From an uncultured Sutterella sp. (GTDB taxonomy: Bacteria > Pseudomonadota > Gammaproteobacteria > Burkholderiales > Burkholderiaceae_F): a DNA stretch of 64,000 nucleotides. Both the position numbers and the translations under genes were made by a program. Shown here piece after piece: positions 1 to 8,765 of the stretch (position 1 is the first letter of the stretch; each line of letters opens with the position of its first letter). The notes under the pieces were generated by a model. That model did not search any database. It was not told the origin of the DNA and saw only the letters and a list, made by a program, of their open reading frames with translations. The stretch covers positions 44,832 through 108,831 of the forward strand of contig CAJJRX010000003.1 of assembly GCA_905194315.1 (NCBI GenBank), given 5' to 3'.

Positions 1-82
1 TGAAATTCTGTCTCCCGGTGAAGTTCCACGGTTTTATTGTAGCGAACGCTGTCCGCGGACGGACAGGCGAGCGGTTGCCGCG

Positions 83-122
83 CAAAAAAATACCCTCTTT
101 GCGCAAAGCCGTAAAGAGGGTT
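83..122 (-). terminator. Intrinsic terminator of the LuxR-type regulator gene
   Basis: A 9-bp inverted repeat (ACCCTCTTT / AAAGAGGGT, 92-100 and 113-121) is followed on the minus strand by a run of seven T. It lies just beyond the stop of the regulator gene. The same arm sequences recur in the terminator after infA near 25.5 kb. Confidence 0.85.
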
Positions 123-147
123 CTGTTCAGTGGTGTCACGCTGCAGC

Positions 148-951
148 TCAGTCTTCAAGGATACCGAGGCATTTGGCTTCGTAGACAGCCTCGCCGCGGG
201 AGTGCACCTGCAGTTTGCGGTAGATTTTCTTGATGTGGGCCGTGACAGTATGCGTGGAAATGGCCAGCACGTTGCCGATTTCAGCAAAGGAGATGCCTTT
301 GGCAAGCAGCTGAAGCACCTCGCGTTCGCGATCAGAGAGAAGCGTATTGTCGGCGGGTCTGGGCTCGGCGGCAGGCGCATTGGCTTTCAGGAAAAGCGTG
401 CGCAGGACGCTTCGTGCCACGGTCGGAGAAACAGGAGAGCCGCCGCCGTGAATCAGGCGGATGCAGTTGGGAAGGTCTTCGCCGGAGCTGCGCAGAATAT
501 AGCCAGTGGCGCCGTTCTGGATTGCGGTGAAGACGATTTCCTCGTTTTCACAGTCCGTGCGGCAGAGCACGTTGAGTTCGGGATTTTTCTCTTTGGCCGA
601 GAGGAAAAGCCGGGTCGTATCCTGCTTGTGCAGCAGAACATCCGTGATCAGCACATCGATATCGTGACGGACATGAACAGCCATTTCCAGCTCGGAGAGA
701 CTTGTTGCATAACCGACAACCACCATGTCAGTACAGGGGCTCAGCAGACCGACAATGCGGCGGCACTCGGTCATGGACTCATGGGCAAGAAAGACGCGGA
801 TCGGAGAGCCGGCACCGGTGAGGGTGTTCTGAGCAGATGCTCCTGAGCGGGTGGACGTGGATCCAGCCGTGTGAGAAGACGAATAAATGTCGTTGTTGTC
901 TGCGGTTTGAGAGTAGTCAACGCCGGCGTAGGTTGTCGTTTTTTTAATCAT
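148..951 (-). CDS. LuxR/NarL-family response regulator with atypical receiver pocket
   Basis: This is a 267-residue transcription regulator. Residues 1-50 are a Ser/Thr/Asn-rich, probably disordered extension; about 51-170 form a CheY-like receiver; about 200-265 form a LuxR-type helix-turn-helix with LSDREREVLQLLAKGIS and the recognition region THTVTAHIKKIYRKL. In the receiver the phosphoacceptor-equivalent D104 and a Thr near 132 are present. The usual acidic pair is replaced by A-H-E (56-58), and the conserved Lys near the end of the receiver is Arg (R154). Phosphorylation may therefore be weak or absent; this is inferred from the alignment. No histidine kinase lies beside it. No good Shine-Dalgarno sequence precedes the chosen ATG, so a start nearer the receiver is possible. 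The target genes are unknown. Confidence 0.85.
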   Translation of the reverse strand: MIKKTTTYAGVDYSQTADNNDIYSSSHTAGSTSTRSGASAQNTLTGAGSPIRVFLAHESMTECRRIVGLLSPCTDMVVVGYATSLSELEMAVHVRHDIDVLITDVLLHKQDTTRLFLSAKEKNPELNVLCRTDCENEEIVFTAIQNGATGYILRSSGEDLPNCIRLIHGGGSPVSPTVARSVLRTLFLKANAPAAEPRPADNTLLSDREREVLQLLAKGISFAEIGNVLAISTHTVTAHIKKIYRKLQVHSRGEAVYEAKCLGILED

Positions 952-1008
952 CGCTGTCTGTCACAAAATCAGGATGGCATCAGAAGCCATTCGAGAAGAG
1001 GGTTAACG

Positions 1009-1028
1009 CATCCCCTATTTTAGGGATG
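1009..1028. repeat. Inverted repeat upstream of the LuxR-type regulator
   Basis: CATCCC and GGGATG arms flank an 8-nt AT-rich centre, about 60 bp upstream of the regulator start. It could be an operator or a leader hairpin. Nothing else is recognisable in the stretch between the regulator and the terminator of the neighbouring universal stress gene. Confidence 0.35.
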
Positions 1029-1145
1029 TTTGCAAAAGCAGGGGTGAAAGATAGCAAAAAAGCGCGTTTTTCTCAAATCGAAATAGTGAAATCTTTTTTC
1101 CCGGAAGTCTCTCAAAGCCTGTCATAGTGCGCCTGAGAGACGTGC

Positions 1146-1185
1146 AAAACAAAAAGAGACCTCACCAAAGCACAGCGAGGTCTCT
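1146..1185 (-). terminator. Intrinsic terminator of the tandem universal stress protein gene
   Basis: A 9-bp stem (AGAGACCTC / GAGGTCTCT, 1155-1163 and 1177-1185) is followed on the minus strand by TTTTTGTTTT. A second hairpin (CTCCGGCGG / CCGCCGGAG, 1197-1229) lies between it and the stop codon, giving a double-hairpin end. Confidence 0.85.
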
Positions 1186-1240
1186 GTGTTATGCCGCTCC
1201 GGCGGGGCTCCTTTGTGAGTCCGCCGGAGACGGGTGCGCA

Positions 1241-2140
1241 TTATGCGTTGCGGATAATGAGCAGCGGCACATTGCTGGTGGCAGCAATACGTGTGGCGGT
1301 CGAACCCATGATGGCGGATTTGAAGCGGCCGTAGCCGTGCGAACCCATCACAACGAGGTCAAGTTTGCGGCGCTTGGCATAGGCCGAGATTTCGTCACCG
1401 GCGTTACCGACGAGGCAAACCTCCTTGGGCTGGATCGCTGCTTTGGCAAAGAGCGGACGCAACGGTTCAACCGCTTCATTGAACTCGTCCTTCTGCAGCT
1501 CAAGCACTTCCTCTTCAGAGAGGGCAGGAAGCGCCATGCCGGACATGTCGGGCATCACTGCGCCGGCGTAGTCGCTCACCACATTGATGAGGTAGAACTG
1601 CGCACCGGTACCGAACAGCGAGATGTGTTTGAGCGCATAGCGCACGGCTGCACGGCCGAACTTGGAACCGTCCACGGCGATACCCACACGCAGCGCATCC
1701 GTTTCAGGCGCGGGTTTGTCACGCAGCATCAGCACAGGGCAGGTGGTCTTGGCAAGCACCCCGTTGGAGACAGAACCGAAGAAGAGGCCCTTCAGAGCGC
1801 TCTGGCCGCGAGAACCCATGACGATCAGGTCAGCTTTGGTCTTTTCCGCTTCCGCAGCGATGGATTCACTGGCTTCGCCGACAACGAACGTTTCATTGGC
1901 CTTGAAGTTGACTTCTTTCATCTTGCGGCGCACGGGCTCAAGAACCTTTTCCGCCTCGTCTTCGTAGTAGCGGGCGAGGGCGTCCTGACCGACAAGGCGG
2001 CAGGCGCGGGCGGGCAGCGGGAGCTGCACATTCAGGAGTTCAATTTCCGGATTGCTTCCTGAGAGCGTGGTACGGGTGGTAAGAAATTCAATGGCGTGCA
2101 GGCTGTTTTCACTACCGTCAACAGGAACAAGAATACGCAT
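1241..2140 (-). CDS. Tandem-domain universal stress protein
   Basis: This 299-residue cytoplasmic protein consists of two UspA domains, residues 1-142 and 150-299. Each begins with a V/A-V-D-G-S strand-loop and carries the ATP-binding signature G-2X-G-9X-G-S (G109/G112/G122-S123 and G266/G269/G279-S280), so both halves should bind nucleotide. Tandem Usp proteins of this kind (UspE-like) are associated with stationary phase, oxygen limitation or general stress; the exact role here is unknown. The ATG is preceded by AAGGAG at good spacing. The gene is transcribed alone, away from tcdA, and ends in a double hairpin. A second, single-domain Usp lies 1.3 kb away. Confidence 0.92.
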   Translation of the reverse strand: MRILVPVDGSENSLHAIEFLTTRTTLSGSNPEIELLNVQLPLPARACRLVGQDALARYYEDEAEKVLEPVRRKMKEVNFKANETFVVGEASESIAAEAEKTKADLIVMGSRGQSALKGLFFGSVSNGVLAKTTCPVLMLRDKPAPETDALRVGIAVDGSKFGRAAVRYALKHISLFGTGAQFYLINVVSDYAGAVMPDMSGMALPALSEEEVLELQKDEFNEAVEPLRPLFAKAAIQPKEVCLVGNAGDEISAYAKRRKLDLVVMGSHGYGRFKSAIMGSTATRIAATSNVPLLIIRNA

Positions 2141-2468
2141 ACGGGACTCCTTGATCGGACACTCTGGTTTTGTCCATAATAGGTTGGTTCAGTGATGAAA
2201 GCTGTCTATCAGATTTCTGTGAAACAGATAAGGGATAAAAAACTTTCGTTAAGTACAATGTACTCCCTTCGTCAGGATTCGTCACCGGTGCTGACGTGTT
2301 TTTGAACAGAAAACGAAAGAAATTTAAGCGTTTTTTGCCTTAGAGCAAAAGTTTTTTGGATTTTTTATTTTTCGATTTTTGATCGCACCTGAACAAAAAC
2401 TGAAAAATTGATTTTTCAATTTTTGCACACACTCGTGCAAAAACAGAAAAACTGGTTAGGAGAAATTT
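2141..2468. other. Divergent intergenic region between usp and tcdA with tandem hairpins
   Basis: No gene is apparent. The region is AT-rich near tcdA and holds two adjoining perfect inverted repeats: AAAAATTG/CAATTTTT (2403-2424) and TTTTGCAC/GTGCAAAA (2421-2442). A small palindrome, AGTACA-A-TGTACT, lies nearer usp. The hairpins sit just upstream of the tcdA Shine-Dalgarno sequence (AGGAG) and could form alternative leader structures. Confidence 0.5.
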
Positions 2469-3260
2469 ATGGCAACCACCTCAGACCCGCGTCGATTTGG
2501 CGGCCTGGCCAGACTCTATTCAGAGGCTGGTCTGACTCAGCTGAAAAATGCTCGTGTCATGGTCGTAGGCCTTGGGGGAGTAGGGAGCTGGGCTGCAGAG
2601 GCTCTGGCTCGCTCTGGCGTCGGACATCTCACACTTGTGGACGGTGATACAGTCGCCATGTCGAATACGAATCGTCAGCTTCATGCGCTCGAGGGTAACT
2701 ATGGCCGATATAAGGCTGAGGCACTTCGTGACAGACTGATGCTGATCAACCCGGATCTGGATCTCAAAATCCGGACGGACTTCATCACAAAAGACAATAT
2801 TGAAACTTTCTTTTCTGAACCGCTAGACTGGGTTCTTGACTGCATTGATGACCTTCACGGGAAAACTATTCTGGTCGCAAAAGCACACCAGAAGGGGGTG
2901 AAGATCGCCGTCTCCGGTGGTGCCTCGGCCCGACGTGATCCGTTCCGTCTGCGCTGTGCAGATCTTGCCCGTGTCAAGGGTGATCCGCTGCTCTCAAAAC
3001 TGCGCACCTTCCTGCGTAAGCAGCACGGCTTCCCGAGAGGGAATGCCACCCTGGGGCGCTCCAGTAAATTCGGTATTCCCGCGATCTACAGTGACGAGCC
3101 GCTCTACCAGCCGACGGCGGAAAACTGTCTTGCTATCGGTGCAGAGCCCGATGCGCGCATCGGATTCGGTTCCGCGGTGATGGTGACCGGCAGTGTGGGT
3201 CTGCGGCTTGCCGCTATCGTCGTCAACGACATACTTGGCGTCGATGATCTGTGCTTCTGA
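2469..3260 (+). CDS. tcdA: tRNA threonylcarbamoyladenosine dehydratase
   Basis: TcdA (CsdL/YgdL) is an E1-like ThiF/MoeB-fold enzyme. It uses ATP to dehydrate t6A37 of tRNA to the cyclic form ct6A, which helps decoding of ANN codons. The 263 residues match the family length. A Rossmann loop G-L-G-G-V-G (34-39), an acidic LVDGD strand end (56-60) and NRQ shortly after are typical of ThiF-type adenylating proteins, and the C-terminal GIPAIYSDEP segment is family-like. The start ATG has AGGAG six bases upstream. It faces the tandem usp gene divergently and is followed by another usp gene. There is no adjacent csdA/csdE, so sulfur-relay partners must be elsewhere if used. Confidence 0.9.
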   Translation: MATTSDPRRFGGLARLYSEAGLTQLKNARVMVVGLGGVGSWAAEALARSGVGHLTLVDGDTVAMSNTNRQLHALEGNYGRYKAEALRDRLMLINPDLDLKIRTDFITKDNIETFFSEPLDWVLDCIDDLHGKTILVAKAHQKGVKIAVSGGASARRDPFRLRCADLARVKGDPLLSKLRTFLRKQHGFPRGNATLGRSSKFGIPAIYSDEPLYQPTAENCLAIGAEPDARIGFGSAVMVTGSVGLRLAAIVVNDILGVDDLCF

Positions 3261-3400
3261 CTTTATAATTGCTCTAACGGGAGCGCCGGCAATGCACAAA
3301 AAACATAACGCGCTCCTCAATCAGCCGTCCGCCACAAGCCGGAATCCGGATTCCGGTAAAGGTATGAGGCCGGTGATGACGAAAGTTTGGAGAGATGAGG

Positions 3401-3835
3401 ATGTTTAAACGAATTTTGGTACCCGTGGACGGGTCAGACGTTTCCTTTAAGGCTGTCGGTGGTGCGGCACGTTTGGCCAAACCGCTGGGCGCAACCATGG
3501 TTTTGCTGACGGTCGTCGAGCCGTATTCCTATACCAATCTCTCAGAGTATCGGCCCGAGTCGATCGAACAGTACGATGAACGTGTGACGGGCGAGGCTCA
3601 GAAGCGACTGGAAAAAGCAAAGGAAATCTGCGACGAGGCCGGTGTGGTCTGCTCCACACTTGCTGTCAAGAGCTTCTCACCGGCTGAGGCCATCGTTGAG
3701 CAGGTTGACAAGACAGGATGCGATATGGTTTATATGGCAAGTCACGGCCGCAAAGGACTTGCTGCCGTTCTTCTGGGAAGCGAGGCTCAAAAAGTCCTTA
3801 CACATTCTCGCATCCCGGTAATGATTTACCGCTAA
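3401..3835 (+). CDS. Single-domain universal stress protein (UspA family)
   Basis: A 144-residue UspA-fold protein starting MFKRILVPVDGSD, the usual family N-terminus. An in-frame ATG two codons upstream (3395) is too close to the GGAG at 3389-3392 to be favoured, so 3401 is chosen. The nucleotide-binding signature near the end (ASHGRKGLAAVLLGS) has Ala for the first Gly of G-2X-G-9X-G-S, a mild departure; ATP binding is likely but not certain. It is followed after about 40 bp by the unrecognised 128-aa gene, probably on the same transcript. The function is general stress tolerance by family; its specific trigger is unknown. Confidence 0.9.
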   Translation: MFKRILVPVDGSDVSFKAVGGAARLAKPLGATMVLLTVVEPYSYTNLSEYRPESIEQYDERVTGEAQKRLEKAKEICDEAGVVCSTLAVKSFSPAEAIVEQVDKTGCDMVYMASHGRKGLAAVLLGSEAQKVLTHSRIPVMIYR

Positions 3836-3877
3836 ACTGTCGCACTTGAAACAGTTATTTTTTAACGGGAGTACTTC

Positions 3878-4264
3878 ATGGCTGAAGAAACGCTTGACGA
3901 TATCAATCCGCAGATGGATGTCGCCAACCTTTACAACGAAGAAATTATTACTGACCGCAAGGTCGGCACCATTCATGTTTTGACGCCGATCACTGCCGAA
4001 GGTGCCCGTGATACCAGCCGTCCTATGATTTTCCTCGGGGAAACCAATCTGATGACGCAGATGGGTCCGCTGCCGATTTCGTTTGAAATTCCGGCACAGA
4101 CCGTTGCTGAGGCTGTCGCCGGTTACGGTGAAGCTGCCAAGGCCGGTATCAAGGATACGATTGACCGTATTCAGGCGCTGCGCCGTGAACAGGCCAATCA
4201 GATCGTCACGCCGGGTATGCCCGGCTTCCAGGCGCCTCCCTCCGGCGGTCTGCAGATGCCCTGA
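3878..4264 (+). CDS. Uncharacterised 128-aa acidic protein
   Basis: I do not recognise this protein family. It has 128 residues and no signal peptide or membrane segment, an acidic N-terminus (about residues 1-25), a central part with hydrophobic strands (VGTIHVLTPIT, PMIFLGETNLMT, PLPISFEIPA), a helical segment rich in Ala (85-110) and a Pro/Gly/Met-rich C-terminus. A good Shine-Dalgarno (ACGGGAG) precedes the ATG, and a strong terminator follows, so it is very likely a real, expressed gene. It sits 42 bp after a UspA gene with no promoter obvious between, suggesting a shared transcript and possibly a stress context. It is probably cytoplasmic. No function is assigned. Confidence 0.75.
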   Translation: MAEETLDDINPQMDVANLYNEEIITDRKVGTIHVLTPITAEGARDTSRPMIFLGETNLMTQMGPLPISFEIPAQTVAEAVAGYGEAAKAGIKDTIDRIQALRREQANQIVTPGMPGFQAPPSGGLQMP

Positions 4265-4295
4265 TCGCACAGAGCAGGACATGACCGGTGAGCAG

Positions 4296-4319
4296 AAAGC
4301 GCGAGATTTCGCGCTTTTT
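4296..4319 (+). terminator. Intrinsic terminator after the 128-aa gene
   Basis: A 9-bp GC-rich stem (AAAGCGCGA / TCGCGCTTT) with a short loop is followed by a T-run, closing the usp plus 128-aa transcription unit. Confidence 0.85.
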
Positions 4320-4533
4320 GCATATATCGGGTGTGAGTGCAAAAGATTTCCGCCCGGTGAGACCAAGACAATAAGAGTTTTGGCTAAACTGTGGCCGTGC
4401 CTCTGCACGGTCCGGCAGCGTCGCCAAGATGGCGGCTGTGTCCGCTCCCGTGCGGTCTTCTCTTTTTCTCTTCTGAACCAACTGCCCGGCTCCTGACAAC
4501 GGAGCGGGATCCGCTTTATCTAATGATTTAAGT

Positions 4534-6198
4534 ATGGCTCAATACGTTTTTACGATGAATCGCGTGGGCAAAATCGTGCCCCCGAAACGTCAGATTCTCA
4601 AGGATATCAGTCTCTCCTTTTTCCCCGGTGCAAAGATCGGTGTGCTCGGTCTGAACGGGGCCGGGAAGTCCACACTGCTCAAAATCATGGCCGGTGTGGA
4701 TACGGATATTGAAGGCGAAGCCATTCCGATGCCCGGTCTCAATATCGGGTATCTGCCGCAGGAGCCTCAGCTCGATCCCGAAAAGACTGTCCGTGAGACA
4801 GTTGAGGAGGGAATGGGAGAGGTGATTCAGGCGCGGGCAAAACTCGATGCCGTGTATGCCGCCTATGCCGAACCCGATGCCGACTTTGATGCGCTTGCTG
4901 CCGAGCAGGCCCGTCTGGAGGCAATCATTGCCACGGCCGGCACCAATGTGGAAACACAGATGGAAATTGCGGCTGACGCTCTGCGTCTGCCGCCCTGGGA
5001 CGCCAAAATCGGTGTGCTTTCCGGCGGTGAAAAACGCCGTGTGGCGCTGTGCCGTCTGCTGCTCTCGCGCCCGGATATGCTGCTGCTTGACGAACCGACA
5101 AACCACCTTGACGCGGAAAGCGTTGAGTGGCTCGAACACTACCTGCACCGCTTCCCCGGCACGGTGGTGGCGGTGACGCATGACCGCTACTTCCTTGACA
5201 ACGCTGCTGAATGGATTCTGGAGCTTGACCGTGGCGAGGGTATCCCCTGGCACGGCAACTACTCCTCCTGGCTGGATCAGAAGGAAAAGCGTCTCGAGAA
5301 TGAAAAGCGTCAGGAAGATGCCCGCATGAAGGCCATCAAGCACGAGCTCGAGTGGGTCCGTCAGAACCCCAAGGGGCGTCAGGCCAAATCCAAGGCACGT
5401 CTGTCGCGTTTTGAGGAACTTTCGAGCGTTGAATACCAGCAGCGCAACGAAACCAATGAAATTTTCATCCCCGTGGCCGAACGTCTGGGTAAGGATGTTA
5501 TCGAGTTCTGTGGTGTGAGCAAGGGGTTCGGTGAACGACTGCTGATTGACAATCTCTCGTTCAAAATCCCCGCCGGCGCTATTGTGGGGGTTATCGGTCC
5601 GAACGGTGCCGGTAAGTCCACGCTCTTTAAGATGATCACCGGCAAGGAACAGCCTGACAGCGGTGAAATCAAAATCGGTTCGACGGCTCGGCTGGCCGCA
5701 GTTGATCAGATGCGTGACTCGCTGCCCAATGACAAAACCGCTTTTGATGCGATCGCCGACGGTCAGGATATCCTGCAGGTGGGTAAGTTCACGATGAGCT
5801 CACGCGCCTATCTCGGCCGCTTTAATTTCAAAGGCGGCGATCAGCAGAAGCTCGTCGGTACGCTCTCCGGCGGTGAGCGCGGCCGTCTGCATCTGGCCAA
5901 GACCCTTCTGGCCGGCGGCAATGTGCTGCTGCTTGACGAACCGTCCAATGACCTTGACGTGGAAACACTCCGCGCTCTGGAAGAGGCACTGCTTGAGTTT
6001 GCCGGCTGTGCGCTTGTCACCTCGCATGACCGCTGGTTCCTTGACCGTATCGCCACGCATATTCTCGCCTTTGAAGGCGACTCGCAGGTGGTGTTCTTTG
6101 ACGGGAACTACAACGAGTACGAAGCAGACAAGCGCCGCCGTCTGGGCGAAGAGGCTGCCGCACCGAAGCGTCTGCGCTTCAAACCTCTGAAGCACTGA
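4534..6198 (+). CDS. ettA: Energy-dependent translational throttle protein EttA (ABC-F)
   Basis: An ABC-F ATPase that binds the ribosomal E site and gates entry of 70S initiation complexes into elongation according to ATP/ADP level. The 554 residues match EttA (about 555). Two ABC cassettes are intact: Walker A GLNGAGKS at 39-46 and GPNGAGKS at 355-362, signatures LSGGE at 162-166 and near 445, and [11 protein letters not shown] / [11 protein letters not shown]alker B motifs. Between them lies the charged ABC-F linker (about 245-300, with [17 protein letters not shown]). There are no membrane segments, as expected for ABC-F. No strong Shine-Dalgarno precedes the ATG. The gene stands alone and ends in a good terminator. 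Confidence 0.95.
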   Translation: MAQYVFTMNRVGKIVPPKRQILKDISLSFFPGAKIGVLGLNGAGKSTLLKIMAGVDTDIEGEAIPMPGLNIGYLPQEPQLDPEKTVRETVEEGMGEVIQARAKLDAVYAAYAEPDADFDALAAEQARLEAIIATAGTNVETQMEIAADALRLPPWDAKIGVLSGGEKRRVALCRLLLSRPDMLLLDEPTNHLDAESVEWLEHYLHRFPGTVVAVTHDRYFLDNAAEWILELDRGEGIPWHGNYSSWLDQKEKRLENEKRQEDARMKAIKHELEWVRQNPKGRQAKSKARLSRFEELSSVEYQQRNETNEIFIPVAERLGKDVIEFCGVSKGFGERLLIDNLSFKIPAGAIVGVIGPNGAGKSTLFKMITGKEQPDSGEIKIGSTARLAAVDQMRDSLPNDKTAFDAIADGQDILQVGKFTMSSRAYLGRFNFKGGDQQKLVGTLSGGERGRLHLAKTLLAGGNVLLLDEPSNDLDVETLRALEEALLEFAGCALVTSHDRWFLDRIATHILAFEGDSQVVFFDGNYNEYEADKRRRLGEEAAAPKRLRFKPLKH

Positions 6199-6218
6199 CC
6201 GGGAGTGCGTTAAAACAG

Positions 6219-6253
6219 CGGGAGATTGGCGCGAGTCAGGTCTCCCGTTTTTT
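6219..6253 (+). terminator. Intrinsic terminator of ettA
   Basis: The stem CGGGAGA / TCTCCCG (6219-6225 and 6241-6247) is followed immediately by TTTTTT, just before the next ATG. Confidence 0.85.
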
Positions 6254-6265
6254 CTATAGTTCGCC

Positions 6266-7867
6266 ATGACGATTATTTTCCTTACCTCCGCCGATCCCGG
6301 GCTCTGGGCGCATGCTGCAGAGCAGGCGCCCGCCTGTGCACAATGGGTGCTCGCCATGCCCGCGGGTGAAGCCTGGTCCTGTGCCTGCAGGCTCGGCTGG
6401 GTTAAGGCCTCTCAACAGCCGGTTTTCTTCTCGATCAGTGGCATCAGCCGGGTCTCCTCGGACAGGGGACCCCTTTATTTTTATCATTTTCCTAAAGACT
6501 CCCTTAAGAGGGAGATTTCTTCAAAAGCTGATGAAATCTGGATTGCCGATCCTGCTGAGGCAGCGCAGTGGCGAGCCTTCTGCCACGCGAAAACCAGGAT
6601 TCGCACAACCGGCAGTGACAGTGCAGTTCCTGCTTTTCTGACCGGTTCGCCGGCTGAGGGCTTTACTCTGAAAGGGGCGCGAAGCAGCCCGCCAGAACCG
6701 GCGCCCGGGCACATTGCGGTGATTGGTGCAGGGATTGCCGGCAGTCTTCTTGCCTACCGTCTGGCGGAGGAAAACTGCCGGGTCAGTGTTTTTGATGCGG
6801 CACCGGTTCCCGGCGCAGGAGCCTCCGCACTGTATTGCGGACTGGTGCACCCTCACTGGCAGCGATCGGATAATCCGCTCTTTCGCCTCACCAGATGCGG
6901 TTTTTCTCTGCTGGTGGGGCTGCTTGAAAAATTTCCCGCCTGCTTTCATGCCTGCGGTGTGGCGGATATGGCGACTGATGACGGGGAGTATGACCTCTGG
7001 CGGCAGAGCGTTGCTGCCGGGGAACCCTTCCCGATGCCGGAACATTTTGCCCGGCTATGCTCCGCCCGGGAGCTATCTTCGCTAACCGGGGCGGATCTTG
7101 CCGAGGGCGGCTGGTTTTATGAACGCGCCGGTCTGCTTGCCGCAGGGCGTTTCTGCCGGGAACTGATCGGGAAGGCAGCCGTGCCGGTATACGCCGCAGA
7201 GCCCGTCTCTGTCAGGCAAGGCGACGACGGCTGGCTGGTGGAACGCGCAGGCGATGTGATGCCCTTTGATGCGGTAGTGCTCTGTACGGCCGGAGAAACG
7301 CCGGCCGTGATGGGCGTGCCGCAGGACTCCCTCGGACTGAGCGGACTGGCAGGGCGTATCAGCCTGCTTACCCGTTCCCCGGAAAACCTTCCTTCGAGTG
7401 TGGCACTCACAGGCAGGGGGTATTTTGCGAAGCTCGGTGAGGATTTCGCGGCGGTTGGCGCAACCTATGAGCACCAGGAGCATCCGCTCAGCGACAAAGA
7501 GGCGCTCGCGCACAATCTTTCCCTGCTGCAGTCACTTTTTCCCGGGCTGGCGGTGCACAGATATGCCACACCGGCTTTTTATGCCGGCATCAGAGCGGTT
7601 ACACGCGACAGAATGCCGCTTGTCGGTGCAGCCTTCGATCTGCAGCGCTACCGGGAGATGCAATTCCGCGGGAAGCCGGAACTGGAGAAAATTCCGGTTC
7701 GAAAAGGTCTCTGGATGTGCACGGCTTTCGGCTCCAGAGGACTGACCTGGGGGCTGGCCTGTGTTGAGGAGCTTGTTTCTCAGATACTCAACCGACCTTC
7801 TGTACTGGGGAAAAGCCTCTCTAAGTGTCTGCATCCGGCGCGCTTTCTCGATGCGCCCGGGCTGTAA
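6266..7867 (+). CDS. mnmC: MnmC-type FAD-dependent oxidoreductase with reduced N-terminal methyltransferase region
   Basis: In MnmC the C-terminal FAD half removes carboxymethyl from cmnm5(s2)U34 of tRNA and the N-terminal half methylates the product to mnm5(s2)U. Here residues 149-515 form a DAO-type FAD domain with the dinucleotide loop G-A-G-I-A-G (154-159), a family-like ALYCGLVHPHW segment, and FYAGIRAVTRDRMPLVGA near 445. The first about 148 residues are far shorter than the usual about 240-residue methyltransferase domain, and no S-adenosylmethionine motif (acidic loop followed by G-x-G) is visible. A GFTLKGA segment resembles the end of that domain. The FAD activity is therefore likely and the methyltransferase activity likely lost (inference). 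The neighbouring mnmA at 17 kb acts on the same wobble uridine. Confidence 0.75.
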   Translation: MTIIFLTSADPGLWAHAAEQAPACAQWVLAMPAGEAWSCACRLGWVKASQQPVFFSISGISRVSSDRGPLYFYHFPKDSLKREISSKADEIWIADPAEAAQWRAFCHAKTRIRTTGSDSAVPAFLTGSPAEGFTLKGARSSPPEPAPGHIAVIGAGIAGSLLAYRLAEENCRVSVFDAAPVPGAGASALYCGLVHPHWQRSDNPLFRLTRCGFSLLVGLLEKFPACFHACGVADMATDDGEYDLWRQSVAAGEPFPMPEHFARLCSARELSSLTGADLAEGGWFYERAGLLAAGRFCRELIGKAAVPVYAAEPVSVRQGDDGWLVERAGDVMPFDAVVLCTAGETPAVMGVPQDSLGLSGLAGRISLLTRSPENLPSSVALTGRGYFAKLGEDFAAVGATYEHQEHPLSDKEALAHNLSLLQSLFPGLAVHRYATPAFYAGIRAVTRDRMPLVGAAFDLQRYREMQFRGKPELEKIPVRKGLWMCTAFGSRGLTWGLACVEELVSQILNRPSVLGKSLSKCLHPARFLDAPGL

Positions 7868-7899
7868 AAAAAGACTGCCGCACCTTCTGTACGGCAGTC
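7866..7899 (-). terminator. Intrinsic terminator of the SEC-C protein gene
   Basis: An 8-bp stem GACTGCCG / CGGCAGTC (7873-7880 and 7892-7899) is followed on the minus strand by seven T. It overlaps the stop codon of the convergent mnmC gene. Confidence 0.85.
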
Positions 7900-7917
7900 C
7901 CGGCAGGAGGCGGGATA

Positions 7918-8607
7918 TCAGTTTTTCCCGCAGCACTGCTTGTATTTTTTCCCGCTGCCGCAGGGGCAGGGATCATTTCGGCCGACCTTTTCGGTATTGC
8001 GAACCGGCACGTTGGGCTGGAGCGACTTCTTGAGCATAAAGACGGCTTCCACGACTGCGTAAAGCGCCTCATCAAGGCGGGTGTATCTGGCGCGGGCCTC
8101 CTCATAGAGCGGATAGAGCTCTTCGGGGAACTCTTCTTTGAAGTATTCCGGATCCACGTGTGCGCTGATGGCGTACAGGTAGTTTTCATCGTCCTCTGAG
8201 AGCATCACGTCATCGGGCCACAGAGAGAAGGCACCGAGGAAACCGGTACTCCAGGGCTCAATTGACTCGTGAATGTCATCGCCTTCCTCGATGGGGTTGT
8301 CGTTTTCGTCAACCACGGGGAAAATGACCGGATCAAGTCCGTTGCCGGCCTGAAGGGCTGCAAGAATCTGGTCATAGCGCGCTTTGATCAGATCAGTCAG
8401 ACGCGTGTCATCGGGCACACTGGCCGGATCGCCCTCTTCATCAAAGACATAGGGCAGAATTCCTTCGAAGGAGGGCTTTTCCGGATTCAGCAGGCAGCCC
8501 GTGAGAAAACCGTCGAGAACGCCGGCATCCATTGCAGAATCACCGGGAATGGCTTCGAGGCGTTCCTGCATTTCTTCGATAAACTTATTGTCGGTAAGAT
8601 TTGTCAT
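7918..8607 (-). CDS. YecA/UPF0149-family protein with C-terminal SEC-C motif
   Basis: A 229-residue acidic cytoplasmic protein. The last 21 residues are a SEC-C zinc motif ([16 protein letters not shown]), the metal-binding module also found at the SecA C-terminus and in YecA/YchJ proteins. The preceding about 180 residues fit the UPF0149 (YgfB/YecA) helical family, with [13 protein letters not shown] and WSTGFLGAF segments. YecA-type proteins have been linked to SecA and ribosome interactions, so a role around protein targeting is possible but not proven here. The chosen ATG (8605-8607) begins MTNLTDNKF; a longer frame running to 8700 has a non-homologous N-terminus and is not favoured. Confidence 0.85.
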   Translation of the reverse strand: MTNLTDNKFIEEMQERLEAIPGDSAMDAGVLDGFLTGCLLNPEKPSFEGILPYVFDEEGDPASVPDDTRLTDLIKARYDQILAALQAGNGLDPVIFPVVDENDNPIEEGDDIHESIEPWSTGFLGAFSLWPDDVMLSEDDENYLYAISAHVDPEYFKEEFPEELYPLYEEARARYTRLDEALYAVVEAVFMLKKSLQPNVPVRNTEKVGRNDPCPCGSGKKYKQCCGKN

Positions 8608-8765
8608 AGATTCTGCCCGTAAAAAAAGAGAGCTTTTGTAAGAGTGTTTGTTAAAGACCGAAAGTCTTACATCGGATCTGCATAATAGCAAAAGCGCCAC
8701 TAGAGAACGGATAAACGGTTCTTATTTTCGACGCATCAGAAAAGTGAACAGGATTTGGAGGATAT

